A stretch of 64,000 bases of DNA from Bacteroidales bacterium (GCA_017541145.1 JAFXZT010000150.1:1-64000); one strand, 5' to 3'. Positions 37,397 to 46,693 are shown, counted from the stretch's first letter. Numbers and translations are program-made. Notes: a model not told the origin generated them from the sequence alone.

Positions 37397-37744
37397 CTAA
37401 CGTGTTAGAATTTTTTTTGTCTATAAAATTTGTTGTTGCTAACATGTTAGAAAGAGTGATGTTGATATAAGATGTTGTTGCTAACGAGTTAGAAATTTTT
37501 TTGTCTATAAAATTTGTTGTTGCTAACATGTTAGAAATAGTGATGTTGATATAAGATGATGTTGCTAACGTGTTAGAAATTTTTTTGTCTATAAAATTTG
37601 TTGTTGCTAACATGTTAGAAAGAGTGATGTTGATATAAGATGATGTTGCTAACATATTAGAAATTTTTTTGTCTATAAAATTTGTTGTTGCTAACCTATT
37701 AGAAAGAGTGATGTTGATATAAGATGTTGTTGCTAACGTGTTAG
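37397..37744. repeat. 42-bp array of CTAAC-N2-GTTAG palindromes
   Basis: Nine 12-bp palindromes or near-palindromes (CTAACATGTTAG, CTAACGTGTTAG, CTAACGAGTTAG, CTAACATATTAG, CTAACCTATTAG) start at 37397, 37439, 37481, 37523, 37565, 37607, 37649, 37691 and 37733, exactly 42 bp apart. Two 30-bp spacers alternate strictly: one with TTTTTTGTCTATAAAATTTG, the other with AGTGATGTTGATATAAGATG. The true unit is therefore 84 bp. Forty-two bp is four DNA turns, so all sites face one side of the helix. Confidence 0.92.
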
Positions 37745-37972
37745 AATTTTTTTTGTCTATAAATCATACTATATTTTTATACTGATGAAAATTTTTGTCT
37801 GATTGTTGGTAAAGTTTGTTTGTTATAATTGTTGTTATATGGGATGTAAAATGATTAATTTGTAATTATAAATTTATAATAATCAATCAAATAAGGCTAA
37901 AGTTTAGATTTAATACGGTGGTTACGTCGGATTGGGGTGTGACCTCTACCCTACCCTATTGATGAATTAATG
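37745..37972. other. Gene-free gap after the array
   Basis: AT-rich DNA with no recognised feature. Confidence 0.45.
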
Positions 37973-38036
37973 GCCGGGGGTTTTTGTCGTGGACGACAAC
38001 ACCTACGGTTATTTTATGTCGCCGCGTCGCGGCTAC
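37973..38036. repeat. Two-hairpin dispersed element, copy 2
   Basis: Same layout as 35462-35526. The second hairpin is GCCGCG / CGCGGC. Compared with copy 1, two base pairs changed on both sides so pairing is kept. The outer stem of hairpin 1 is partly decayed. Confidence 0.8.
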
Positions 38037-38057
38037 GATGTTGATTGAAATAATGGT

Positions 38058-38291
38058 TTAATGGTTATTATACCACCATTTTTTTGTTATGGATAATTTA
38101 TGAGGCGGTTCGGAATCGTTGTCGTTGTCGGAATCGTTGTCGTTGTTTTTATATTTGTCATAAAAATATTTGATGATAGCAAGTACACAAGCTACCAAAA
38201 AGAGTATTTTGCTTATCGGTTTTATTTCCAGTATATGGAATACAAAACTTAGTACTAAACTGCATATCGCATACAAATAAAAGTCTTTCAT
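38058..38291 (-). CDS. Small two-TM membrane protein
   Basis: A 77-residue candidate. Two hydrophobic segments (about 5-22 and 26-46) are followed by a basic stretch YDKYKNN and an Asn/Asp/Ser-rich repeat (DNDSDNDNDS), then a tail ending in KKWWYNNH. No family was recognised. The sequence between repeat element copy 2 and the SUMF1 gene makes a real but recent gene plausible. Without homologues it remains uncertain. Confidence 0.5.
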   Translation of the reverse strand: MKDFYLYAICSLVLSFVFHILEIKPISKILFLVACVLAIIKYFYDKYKNNDNDSDNDNDSEPPHKLSITKKWWYNNH

Positions 38292-38485
38292 TATTAGTAA
38301 CTTATTATGATTTTAATCGGTTTGTATCAAGTTACCGATGTAAACCGATATTTATTTCAATGAATCCGATGGTCAAAAGTTATATTAAACTGTTGTCTAT
38401 AAAAAAAAACTGCCCTATAAATTAATATAGAGCAGTTAAATTAATCATCAATTTTAATTATTATTCAAATAAAAAGTTCTTTTTT

Positions 38486-39310
38486 TTATTCGTCTTGAGC
38501 AAGACGGATGCCAATCATTCCGTATTCTTTGTTTTGTGAGAATGAGTGACGTGATGTCATACGGAGATCTTCAGGGTTTGATGTCCAACTGCCGCCTCTG
38601 TATACTCTGTCTGTTCCGGTTTCAGGACCTTGAGGATCGTTTTCCGGTGATTTTTTGTAGTATGCTTTGTCGTAAAAGTCGTAGCACCATTCCCAAGCGT
38701 TGCCGGTCATGTCGTAGATTCCGAGTTCGTTTGGCTCTTTGGTGGCTACTGCATGCGGTGTAAGTTGTGAGTTGTTTTTACACCATGCTACTTTGTTGTA
38801 ATCGTTGGAACCTGAGTATGAATAGGTTTTTCCTTTTTCACCTCCTCTTGCTGCGTATTCCCATTCTGCTTCGGTCGGGAGTCTGTATCCTTTTGAACCA
38901 GGGATTGGTGTTGCTTTGAAGTTGGTTGAGTCGCGTTTTACTTCGTAGTATTTATCGAGGTGATTTCTTTTTGATAACCAGTTGCAAAACATGACTGCTG
39001 CTTCCCAACTTACGTTGTATACTGGGAGGTTGCCGCGGCCTTTGTTGCCGTCAGATGGTTTTTCGTAACCGGTTGCTTCGCAGAAGATGTCGTAAAGCTC
39101 GAATGTGACTTCGGTTTTTGCCATTTTGAAGCTTTTGATTGTTACTTTGTGTTCTGGTGCTTCGTCGGATACGCCGGTGGTATTGTAAGTGTAGTCATTG
39201 CCCATCCAGAATGAGCCGCCAGGTACTGACACCATTTCAGGTTGTTCTTGTGCTATGCCATGCAAAGCAAACAAGGTGATAATGCCTGTTAATAAAAAGT
39301 TCTTAATCAT
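38486..39310 (-). CDS. Secreted SUMF1/FGE-fold protein, probably non-catalytic
   Basis: A signal peptide (about 1-20, ending LHGIAQ) precedes a formylglycine-generating-enzyme-fold domain: VSVPGGSFWMGND, EAPEHKVTIKSFKMAKTEVT, NVSWEAAVMFCNWLS, YRLPTEAEWEYAARGG, NAWEWCYDFYD and RVYRGGSWTSNPEDLRMTSR. Active FGE needs two cysteines in the final GGSW region; here that stretch has none. The protein is therefore more likely a binding or structural member, like the GldJ/GldK relatives in this phylum, though it lacks their lipobox. No sulfatase gene is nearby. Acts in the periplasm or beyond. Confidence 0.88.
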   Translation of the reverse strand: MIKNFLLTGIITLFALHGIAQEQPEMVSVPGGSFWMGNDYTYNTTGVSDEAPEHKVTIKSFKMAKTEVTFELYDIFCEATGYEKPSDGNKGRGNLPVYNVSWEAAVMFCNWLSKRNHLDKYYEVKRDSTNFKATPIPGSKGYRLPTEAEWEYAARGGEKGKTYSYSGSNDYNKVAWCKNNSQLTPHAVATKEPNELGIYDMTGNAWEWCYDFYDKAYYKKSPENDPQGPETGTDRVYRGGSWTSNPEDLRMTSRHSFSQNKEYGMIGIRLAQDE

Positions 39311-39593
39311 TTTATGTTCGTCTTTTAAGGTTTATACTTCGCTTTTTTTTCACTCCGCCGGGCTAAGCAGCTTCCTGACTTTGTGTTTTTTGCTTTTGAT
39401 TATTTGTTATTATTTTAATTTGTTTGTGTTCTGCTGTTTTTGTGTGTTACCTGCTGTTTTTGTTACACTTATTTTTTATATGATGTTTTTGTCAGCAGTT
39501 TTCCACATTTTTTTGTGTTTTTTGTTATTTGTACTCTTTTTGTTTGGTTTTTCGTTTTTGTTACGTTTTGTTTATGGTTTAGATGATTTTTAT

Positions 39594-41492
39594 TTAATTT
39601 TCTGAATTAAAATATTTCACTGCCCCATTGTTATAACGCAATTTTTTTAATTTAATTGACGGCGAAGATAATAAATTTTTATATTTTTTCACACAGTTTT
39701 TTTCGTTAACTTTTTTTATTACTTCGTCATCCATGGTTACTACTTCCGGCCATTGTCGTGTAAATCCGTCATTTTCAAGGGTTTTGGCTGTTGAATCGAT
39801 GCACAAAACGCTTGTTTTTTTGTTTGGCAAAATCCAACAATCGTGTGAGGGATCGATGTTTGAGCTGGCGTACCATGTTAATATATTGTAATCATTTTCG
39901 GGTATTCCTTCGTCAACAAAGATAAGTATTTTTGTTGGAATATTATCTTTTTCTACTAATTGTTTGGCGATTTTTTTTACCGAATTTTGTTTTTTTTCTT
40001 TTATTTCTATAAACACTATCGGGATGTTTTCCCCTAATAGTGAATTGTTAATTTTTGTTATCTCGGGATATTGGTCTTTTAATTTTTGTTTGTCAATTGT
40101 TTTGTTTTCAGGGTTGTACTCTATTGTTTCGTTTTTTTGTGTGAGATCGAAACATATTTTGCCTCCGATTGTGAATTTTCGGCTTGAGTGGTCGAGTACG
40201 TCTGAGATTCCTTGGTTGTCGATGTATGTGTGTTCTTTTGGGTTGTATGTTTTTAGTGCTTCTTGCAGGAATTGTTTGTAGTTTGTGATGTCTTGTTCGC
40301 CGGTGTATATGGCGAGTATTTTGTTGAACATCATTTGTCCTGCTCCCCAAAGTGTGTTTTTTACTTTTATTGCTGTGCCTTCGTATTGTGGTTTTATTTT
40401 TACGATTGTGATGTTGTGTTCTACTCCTGCTGATGGCATGTGCAGTTGTTGTAGTTCGGGCACGTATGTTAGTTTTATGGGGTATGTGAATATTTTTTCG
40501 GTGGCTTTGCTTATCCATGCGTCTTCCATTGGCGGTACTCCTACTATGGTTGCAGGGTATATTGCATCGCGGCGATGTGTTATTGCCGTGATGTGGAATA
40601 CGGGATATTGGTCTGCTAATGAGTAGAATCCGGTATGGTCGCCGAATGGCCCTTCGGTTTTTAATTGTTCTTGGGGATCGATGTAGCCTTCTATTACGAA
40701 GTCGCAATCTTCGGGTACTTCTATTTCGGGCTGTGTGATGCAGTGCACGAGTTTTACGGGCTTTTTTCTGAGGAATCCGGCGAGCAGGTATTCGTCGATT
40801 CCTTCGGGCAGGGGCGCAGTTGCACAATATGCGTAGACGGGGTCGCCGCCGAGGGCTATTGCTACGGGCATTTTTTTGTTTTGTTGTTGGTATTTTCTGT
40901 AGTGTGCTGCTCCTGTTTTGTGTTTGTGCCAGTGCATTCCGGTTGTGGTTTTGTCGTATAGTTGTATACGGTACATGCCTACGTTGCGGATGTTGTTTTC
41001 GGGGTCGATGGTGTTTACCATCGGAAGGGTTATGAATTTTCCTCCGTCGTATGGCCAACTTTTTAGTACGGGCAGTGTGAAGATGTCGATGTTATCGGTT
41101 TCTATTACTTGCTGGCATGCTCCTCTCCCGTTTTGGTGTTTGGGAAAGTAGTTTGAGATGTCCATCAGTAACGGTATGGTTTTTAGCTTTTTGGCTATTG
41201 TGTCTTTTGGTTGTAGGAGTTGTTGGAATAGTGTTTCTATTTCTTGTGATTTTTGTTCGAGGTTTTTACAGTATAATGCTTCTGTTATACGGTTGTCTGA
41301 ACCGTACATGTTGATTAGTACGGGATATTTTGTACCGTTGTTTGTGAATAGTATTGCTTTTCCACCGTCGTTTTGTTTCATCATACGGTCGGCAATTTCT
41401 GCTATTTCGAGGTCGGTACTGAAATATTCGTCGATTTGTATTAAATCGTTTTTTTCTTTTAGTAATTGTACAAAAGATTGTAGAGTGTGCAT
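39594..41492 (-). CDS. UbiD-family prenylated-FMN decarboxylase
   Basis: A 632-residue UbiD-type decarboxylase, probably of menaquinone synthesis (the usual role of these long Bacteroidetes forms). ATG at 41492 is preferred to one 105 bases upstream because MHTLQSFVQLLKEKNDLIQ starts the family alignment. Visible family segments are GGDPVYAYCATAPLPEGIDE, EVPEDCDFVIEGYIDP and EGPFGDHTGFYS. UbiD enzymes need prenyl-FMN made by a UbiX partner, which is not in this window. The stretch of DNA is G/T-rich on the plus strand, so the coding strand is A/C-rich. Confidence 0.9.
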   Translation of the reverse strand: MHTLQSFVQLLKEKNDLIQIDEYFSTDLEIAEIADRMMKQNDGGKAILFTNNGTKYPVLINMYGSDNRITEALYCKNLEQKSQEIETLFQQLLQPKDTIAKKLKTIPLLMDISNYFPKHQNGRGACQQVIETDNIDIFTLPVLKSWPYDGGKFITLPMVNTIDPENNIRNVGMYRIQLYDKTTTGMHWHKHKTGAAHYRKYQQQNKKMPVAIALGGDPVYAYCATAPLPEGIDEYLLAGFLRKKPVKLVHCITQPEIEVPEDCDFVIEGYIDPQEQLKTEGPFGDHTGFYSLADQYPVFHITAITHRRDAIYPATIVGVPPMEDAWISKATEKIFTYPIKLTYVPELQQLHMPSAGVEHNITIVKIKPQYEGTAIKVKNTLWGAGQMMFNKILAIYTGEQDITNYKQFLQEALKTYNPKEHTYIDNQGISDVLDHSSRKFTIGGKICFDLTQKNETIEYNPENKTIDKQKLKDQYPEITKINNSLLGENIPIVFIEIKEKKQNSVKKIAKQLVEKDNIPTKILIFVDEGIPENDYNILTWYASSNIDPSHDCWILPNKKTSVLCIDSTAKTLENDGFTRQWPEVVTMDDEVIKKVNEKNCVKKYKNLLSSPSIKLKKLRYNNGAVKYFNSEN

Positions 41493-41674
41493 ATAGTAAA
41501 AAATCTCTTGATTTTTTTTTATGTACTTATACATAAAAAATGTGAAGCGATTCAAGGTCGCAATTTTTTTTTGCGCCCAAAGATCACCCCACACCATTAT
41601 TCACCTTAAATATTAAACAAAATTCTTATTTAGAACTTCAGATTATGATATTATCGAATTTTTTTTCAATTTTC

Positions 41675-42064
41675 TTAAATATCTTCGTCTTCAGACTCAA
41701 TTTCAATCATGTTGATAGGCATGTCCACGAGGTCACGGATTACTTCACCGTATTCGAGGATGTCATCATCAGGCCAATACCAATTAACTTTTGTATCGGG
41801 ATCTTCATCGTAAAGTATTTTGAGCTGTTTTGTGATTGTAATCAACCACTTAGAACTACTTGTATTGAAATACTCGTATTTGAAATCTACTACAGTACCT
41901 TTTACCGGATTTTTCATGTATTCGATAATCCAGTTTACTAACGGCATGTAGAATGATTCTGAGTCTTCCATCAAAGACTTTCCTTCGAAGAGCAAAATTC
42001 CTTTTTCGGGATCAAAGTTTACTAAAGGAGAATTTTGCGATGGTTCTATTTGTATATGTTCCAT
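41675..42064 (-). CDS. SiaC-family regulatory phosphoprotein (DUF1987)
   Basis: A 129-residue protein of the SiaC/DUF1987 family. It shows the family pattern SPLVNFDPEKGILLFEGKSL and EYFNTSSSKWLI, the latter holding the Ser/Thr cluster that is phosphorylated in Pseudomonas SiaC. There, a kinase (SiaB) phosphorylates SiaC and a PP2C phosphatase (SiaA) reverses it. No SiaB homologue adjoins, but two SpoIIE-type phosphatases are encoded at 23183 and 25297. The gene is single and has a good promoter. Confidence 0.9.
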   Translation of the reverse strand: MEHIQIEPSQNSPLVNFDPEKGILLFEGKSLMEDSESFYMPLVNWIIEYMKNPVKGTVVDFKYEYFNTSSSKWLITITKQLKILYDEDPDTKVNWYWPDDDILEYGEVIRDLVDMPINMIEIESEDEDI

Positions 42065-42092
42065 ACTTAATATTTTTCCAATAAATTTGTTG

Positions 42093-42124
42093 TAAAGTTA
42101 GAATTAAATTTTCTAACATACAAA
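42093..42124 (-). promoter_or_regulatory. Promoter of the SiaC gene
   Basis: On the minus strand: TTTG (42124-42121), 20 bases, TAACTTTA (42100-42093); one mismatch in the last base. Confidence 0.7.
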
Positions 42125-42500
42125 ATATTTTCTGAAATTTTTAGCTAATGCATACATCTTTTTTGTTTTTCGACATCAATATTTATGCCGAATGATGTTT
42201 GCAATTACTAATTATCAGCGAATAAGAGTTGATTATGTATTAAGCATAGGCATTCGCTATGGATATGATGTTTTATATTGATTTTTCATGATAGTGAAAA
42301 GTTTTTGTTATTATGTATTTTAAAGATTTTTAGTATTTGATTTTTGTTAAGTGCAGTATTTTGCGTGATTTATCTATGATATGAAATCATGATTTTGTAA
42401 CTTAACTGAAATTTTATGAAAGAAATACGAAGAAAATTCTTTATATTTGCTTGTTTTAAAACAGAGTTTTATAAAAAATTATAGAAAATATATAAACCAA
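42125..42500. other. Divergent intergenic region, siaC-like and ndpA-like
   Basis: About 375 AT-rich bases. Near the right end TATATTTG (42442-42449) is the likely -7 box of the NdpA-like gene. Arms AGCGAAT and ATTCGCT near 42220-42260 could pair over a long loop. No gene is visible. Confidence 0.5.
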
Positions 42501-43541
42501 ATGTTAGATTTTGCTAATGTACGCCTCAATAGTGTGATTTTGCACAAGACAGGCAACAAGTCAAGAGAAGAAGATTTGATTTTGTCAGACCACGAACTTT
42601 CGGTGAATGAATCGGTTAAAGCGTTGTTGATGCAGTTTTTTCTAGGTCATTTTTCGGAGGAGAACTATTATAATTTTTGTAGCGAAAATGGTCCGACTGA
42701 AAATGATGTTTACAAATATGTGAATGATATTTTCCAAAATCCGGATAGTTTTATTGAAGAGAGTATTAATATTGCTACAAAACTTTATGATGCGGGTACT
42801 CATCCGAAGATAAAGGAAGGTGATTTGTACATAGCAAGTTTTTCGGATTTGGTGGTTGACGGCGAATTGGTGGATGCTGTTGGTATTTTTAAATCGGAAA
42901 CTAAGCAGGATTTTTTGCAGATTCGTACCGGCGAAAGCGGATTGGATATTGTTATTGAGGAAGGTATTAATCTTAATAAGATTGATAAGGCTTGTTTGAT
43001 TTATAATACTGAACCTGAATTTGGTTATAAGCTTAATATTATTGATCAAACCAATAAGCAGGAGGCTCAATATTGGCGTACTGATTTTCTTGGTATTGAG
43101 CAGCGTAAGGATGATTTTTACCAAACTCAGAAATATATGGAGCTTTGCAAGGATTTTGTGGAGGAGGTTTACAACGAGGAACATGAGGTTGATAAGCCGG
43201 AACAGATTGCAATGCTCAATAAGTCAAAGAATTATTTCAAGGAGAACGAAACTTTCGACAAGAAGGATTTTGAGGAGAATGTTTTGGCTCAACCTGAAGT
43301 GATTGAGGCTTTTAATGAGTATCAACAGCAATATGCCGAGGAAAAGAATGTGGAATTCAAGGAAAATTTCGAGGTTTCAGAAAATGCTCAGAAGAAACAG
43401 CAATCTAAAATGAAGGGTGTTTTGAAATTGGATAAGAATTTTCATATTTATATTCACGGTGATGAATCTAAGGTTGTAAAAGGTGTTGATCCTGAGACGG
43501 GTATGAAATATTATCAGTTTTTTTACGAACACGAAGAATAG
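42501..43541 (+). CDS. NdpA/YejK-like nucleoid-associated protein
   Basis: A 346-residue protein resembling the nucleoid-associated family NdpA/YejK. Segments such as NVRLNSVILHKTGNKSREED, GDLYIASFSDLVVDGELVDA, FLQIRTGESGLDI and INLNKIDKACLIYN fit the family. A TTG at 42447 would extend the frame, but it overlaps the -7 box TATATTTG, so ATG at 42501 is the better start. The C-terminal third is rich in Glu, Lys and Gln. It lies 32 bases before tsaB and may be cotranscribed with it. Confidence 0.82.
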   Translation: MLDFANVRLNSVILHKTGNKSREEDLILSDHELSVNESVKALLMQFFLGHFSEENYYNFCSENGPTENDVYKYVNDIFQNPDSFIEESINIATKLYDAGTHPKIKEGDLYIASFSDLVVDGELVDAVGIFKSETKQDFLQIRTGESGLDIVIEEGINLNKIDKACLIYNTEPEFGYKLNIIDQTNKQEAQYWRTDFLGIEQRKDDFYQTQKYMELCKDFVEEVYNEEHEVDKPEQIAMLNKSKNYFKENETFDKKDFEENVLAQPEVIEAFNEYQQQYAEEKNVEFKENFEVSENAQKKQQSKMKGVLKLDKNFHIYIHGDESKVVKGVDPETGMKYYQFFYEHEE

Positions 43542-43573
43542 CACGATTTTTCTAAAAAAAATAAAAATTCATA

Positions 43574-44266
43574 ATGAATTACTATATTAATATTGAGACT
43601 TCTACAGATATTTGTTCGATTTCGCTAAGTTGCGACAACGATGTGATTGACTCTCGCGAAAATAAGTCTCGCAATCACGCATCAAGTACAGCGGTTTATA
43701 TAGAAGAATTGCTGAAATCCAACAACTTAACGGCAAAAGATCTTGCTGCAGTAGCTGTCAGCAAAGGTCCGGGAAGTTATACAGGTCTTAGAATCGGAAC
43801 TTCTACAGCTAAGGGTATTGCTTATGCAAGTGATATTAAACTGATTGCGATAGATACACTTCAGGCGATGGCTCTCAAGGCTTCGGAATCTGTCAACGAA
43901 AAAGATGCTGTAATTGTTGCTACGATAGATGCCGGTCGCAACGAGGTTTACGCTGAATTGTTTGATATGAATAATAATTCTGTAAGAAATTGTCAGGCAG
44001 AACTTATTGACGAAAATTCTTATGCAGAGTATTTGTTGAAATCAAAAGTATATTTTGTAGGCAATGCTGCTGAAAAAATCAGTAAAATAATAAAACATCC
44101 TAATGCTGTATTTATGACCGAGATTGTTCCGTCGGCAAAATATATGTGTAAGCTTACTCATAAGGCGTTTAAAAATCAGGATTTTGCAGATGTTGCATAC
44201 TTCGATCCGTTTTATTTGAAAGATTTTATCGCTACAGTAAGCAAGAAAAATGTTTTGAAACAATAA
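43574..44266 (+). CDS. tsaB: tRNA t6A synthesis protein TsaB
   Basis: TsaB (YeaZ) is an ASKHA-fold partner of TsaD in making threonylcarbamoyl-adenosine at position 37 of ANN-reading tRNAs. Diagnostic motifs are INIETSTDICSISL, SKGPGSYTGLRIG and IDTLQAMA. The 230-residue length is typical. TsaD, TsaC and TsaE are elsewhere. It lies between the NdpA-like gene and a DUF3108 gene, all on the plus strand with short gaps. Confidence 0.94.
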   Translation: MNYYINIETSTDICSISLSCDNDVIDSRENKSRNHASSTAVYIEELLKSNNLTAKDLAAVAVSKGPGSYTGLRIGTSTAKGIAYASDIKLIAIDTLQAMALKASESVNEKDAVIVATIDAGRNEVYAELFDMNNNSVRNCQAELIDENSYAEYLLKSKVYFVGNAAEKISKIIKHPNAVFMTEIVPSAKYMCKLTHKAFKNQDFADVAYFDPFYLKDFIATVSKKNVLKQ

Positions 44267-44300
44267 ACGCTCAGCATCTAAATAAAAACACTCTCCGCCA

Positions 44301-45059
44301 ATGATGAGAATTTTATTGATTTTTTTGTTAACATCGTTAGCAATAGCGGGTTACGCGCAGCCGTCACCTATCGGCGAAAACGAGCAATTGGATTACGAGA
44401 TTTATTACGCGTTTGTAACGGGTGCTAACATGACTTTGCAGACTGAAAAAATTACAGAAGACGGCAAAGAGCTAATTCACCTTGTAGCAAAGGGTAATAC
44501 GGTTGGATTTATTGATAAGATTTATCATATCATGGAGGATTATGAGTGTTGGGCAGATCCTAAAACTCTACTGCCGGTAAGGGCGTTGAAAAATGTAAGG
44601 GAAAGTGAATCGTACAAAAGATACATCACTTATGATTTCGATCACGAGAAACATCGTGTAAAAAGTTCACATTCAGGCATATCAGAGATAAAAAATAATT
44701 GTTATGACATCGTAGGTGCATGTTATAAAATTCGTACATACGATATCGAAAACATGAAACCGGGCGAAAAAATTACAATTAATACTTTCTTTGGCGAAGA
44801 AAACTGGCCGCTGTGTATGAAATATATTCAAAAGGAAACTATCAAGATTTCAAAATACGGCAAGATTGAATGTTATAAGTTTGTTCCGGTGGTACAAGTT
44901 TCGGGACTTTTTACTGATAAAGATGCGTTAAGTATTTGGATATCAGCAGATGAAAACAAAATTCCGATTCGCGCACAAATGAGTCTGATGGTAGGCAGTG
45001 CAAAAGTGGATATTGTAAGTTTTAAAAATCTGCCGTATACGCCAAAATTCATAAAATAA
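44301..45059 (+). CDS. Exported DUF3108 protein
   Basis: A 252-residue periplasmic protein: residues 1-19 are a signal peptide ending AGYAQ, and the body follows the DUF3108 pattern (GENEQLDYEIYYAFVTGANM, ENMKPGEKITINTFFGEEN, ISADENKIPIRAQMSLMVGS). The fold is predicted beta-rich and lipid-transport-like proteins have been compared with it, but its role is unknown. The start may be the second ATG, three bases in. It follows tsaB by 34 bases. Confidence 0.85.
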   Translation: MMRILLIFLLTSLAIAGYAQPSPIGENEQLDYEIYYAFVTGANMTLQTEKITEDGKELIHLVAKGNTVGFIDKIYHIMEDYECWADPKTLLPVRALKNVRESESYKRYITYDFDHEKHRVKSSHSGISEIKNNCYDIVGACYKIRTYDIENMKPGEKITINTFFGEENWPLCMKYIQKETIKISKYGKIECYKFVPVVQVSGLFTDKDALSIWISADENKIPIRAQMSLMVGSAKVDIVSFKNLPYTPKFIK

Positions 45060-45073
45060 AAGAAATATAAAAA

Positions 45074-45106
45074 AACCCTCACCAAGATTAATATCCGGTG
45101 GGGGTT
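45074..45106 (-). terminator. Terminator after cysS
   Basis: AACCCTCACC pairs with GGTGGGGGTT (one G-T pair); the A run on the left gives a U tract for the minus strand. It also sits behind the convergent DUF3108 gene. Confidence 0.75.
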
Positions 45107-45136
45107 AATTGTATATGTAAGTAGTTAATAGTCAAA

Positions 45137-46615
45137 CTAAATAGACCATTCGTAACCGTCGCGTGTATCTTTTATAGTAACACCGGCGTTTTTCAAATCG
45201 TCACGAAGTTTGTCCGACAATGCGTAATCTTTGTTAGCCTTAGCTTCTTTTCTCAATTGTTGAATCATATCTACAAGATTACCAATGATTTTGCTATTGC
45301 CTGAATTTGCGTCTGATGAAGTGTTTTCGTAAAGCAATCCCATAATATCAAAACACAAATCGTTGTATAGTTTACGCAATTTGTTCAAATCTTCTTCAGT
45401 AAGAGTTTCTTTGCCATCTTTCATAAGATTGATGTGTTTAACGCCATCGTAAAGATGCGAAATCATAACTGGAGTATTGAAATCGTTGTTGAGAGCGTCA
45501 AAACATTTTTCTTCGAGTTCAGCTACTGAGAATGAGGAAGTTTTGCCCGGCTTAAGTTCTGCTAAAGCCTTAACAGCGTTGAGCAATTTTTCCAAACCTT
45601 TTTCAGATGCTTGTAATGCCTCGTTGCTGAAATCCAATGTAGAACGGTAATGAGCCTGCAAAATAAAGAATCTTACGGTCATCGGGCTGTAAGCTTGTTC
45701 CAAAAGCGGATGATCTCCGGCAAAAAACTGTTCCAATGTCATGGCGTTACCAAGCGATTTTCCCATTTTTTTACCGTTGATTGTAATCATATTGTTGTGA
45801 ACCCAATATTTAACAGTGTCATGACCAAATGCTCCAACCGACTGTGCAATTTCGCATTCGTGATGCGGGAATTGTAAGTCAATACCACCGCCATGAATAT
45901 CAAAAGTTTCACCTAAGTATTTGGTACTCATTGCAGTACATTCCAAATGCCAACCCGGAAAACCTTCGCTCCAAACTGAAGGCCAGTGCATGATATGTCT
46001 CGGAGAAGCTTTTTTCCAAAGTGCAAAATCGCATTGGTTGTGTTTCTCGTCCTGACCGTCAAGAGTACGTGTTTTTTCAAGAAGGTCTTCTACATTTCTG
46101 CCTGACAATTTGCCGTAACGATATTTTTCTGAATACTTTTTGATATCAAAATATATAGAACCGTTTGATTCATAAGCATATCCGTTGTCAAGAATTTTCT
46201 TAACCAAATTGATTTGCTCAATGATATGTCCGGAAGCGTGAGGCTCAATAGATGGAGGCAAAACATTGAGAAGACGCATATTTTTATGATAATCTTCGGT
46301 ATACATCTGCACAACTTCCATCGGCTCAAGGTTTTCTAATTTTGCTTTTTTTGCAATTTTATCATCACCTTCATCAGCGTCATGCTCCAAATGTCCTACG
46401 TCAGTGATATTTCTTACGTAACGAACTTTGTATCCTAAATATTTTAAATATCTGAATATCAAATCGAAAGTAACAGCCGGACGAGCATGCCCCAAATGTG
46501 CAGGACCATAAACCGTTGGTCCACAGACATACATCCCTACATAAGGCGGATTTATGGGTTCAAACTTTTGTGTTGTTCTACTTAATGAATTGTAAATAAG
46601 TAAATTACTGCTCAT
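45137..46615 (-). CDS. cysS: Cysteinyl-tRNA synthetase
   Basis: Class I synthetase for cysteine. [19 protein letters not shown] gives the first zinc cysteine and the HIGH-type [13 protein letters not shown] and [19 protein letters not shown] supply the other zinc ligands. KKMGKSLGN is the KMSKS loop with Gly in the third position. The 492-residue length is standard. It is a lone gene on the minus strand, 78 bases after the next MORN gene start region. Confidence 0.97.
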   Translation of the reverse strand: MSSNLLIYNSLSRTTQKFEPINPPYVGMYVCGPTVYGPAHLGHARPAVTFDLIFRYLKYLGYKVRYVRNITDVGHLEHDADEGDDKIAKKAKLENLEPMEVVQMYTEDYHKNMRLLNVLPPSIEPHASGHIIEQINLVKKILDNGYAYESNGSIYFDIKKYSEKYRYGKLSGRNVEDLLEKTRTLDGQDEKHNQCDFALWKKASPRHIMHWPSVWSEGFPGWHLECTAMSTKYLGETFDIHGGGIDLQFPHHECEIAQSVGAFGHDTVKYWVHNNMITINGKKMGKSLGNAMTLEQFFAGDHPLLEQAYSPMTVRFFILQAHYRSTLDFSNEALQASEKGLEKLLNAVKALAELKPGKTSSFSVAELEEKCFDALNNDFNTPVMISHLYDGVKHINLMKDGKETLTEEDLNKLRKLYNDLCFDIMGLLYENTSSDANSGNSKIIGNLVDMIQQLRKEAKANKDYALSDKLRDDLKNAGVTIKDTRDGYEWSI

Positions 46616-46693
46616 ATAATAAAATGTTTTGTTTTTTCTAAAAATTAGAATGCAATGATAATAAAATTTTCAGTGTCAAACAAAAAATTAATG

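Noticed and set aside
37397..37744. CRISPR array
   Set aside because: Only two spacer types occur and they alternate; the 12-bp palindrome is too short for a CRISPR repeat.
40108..41058. Long Arg/His-rich open frame on the minus strand
   Set aside because: Lies inside the UbiD-type gene in another frame; composition is an artefact of codon bias.
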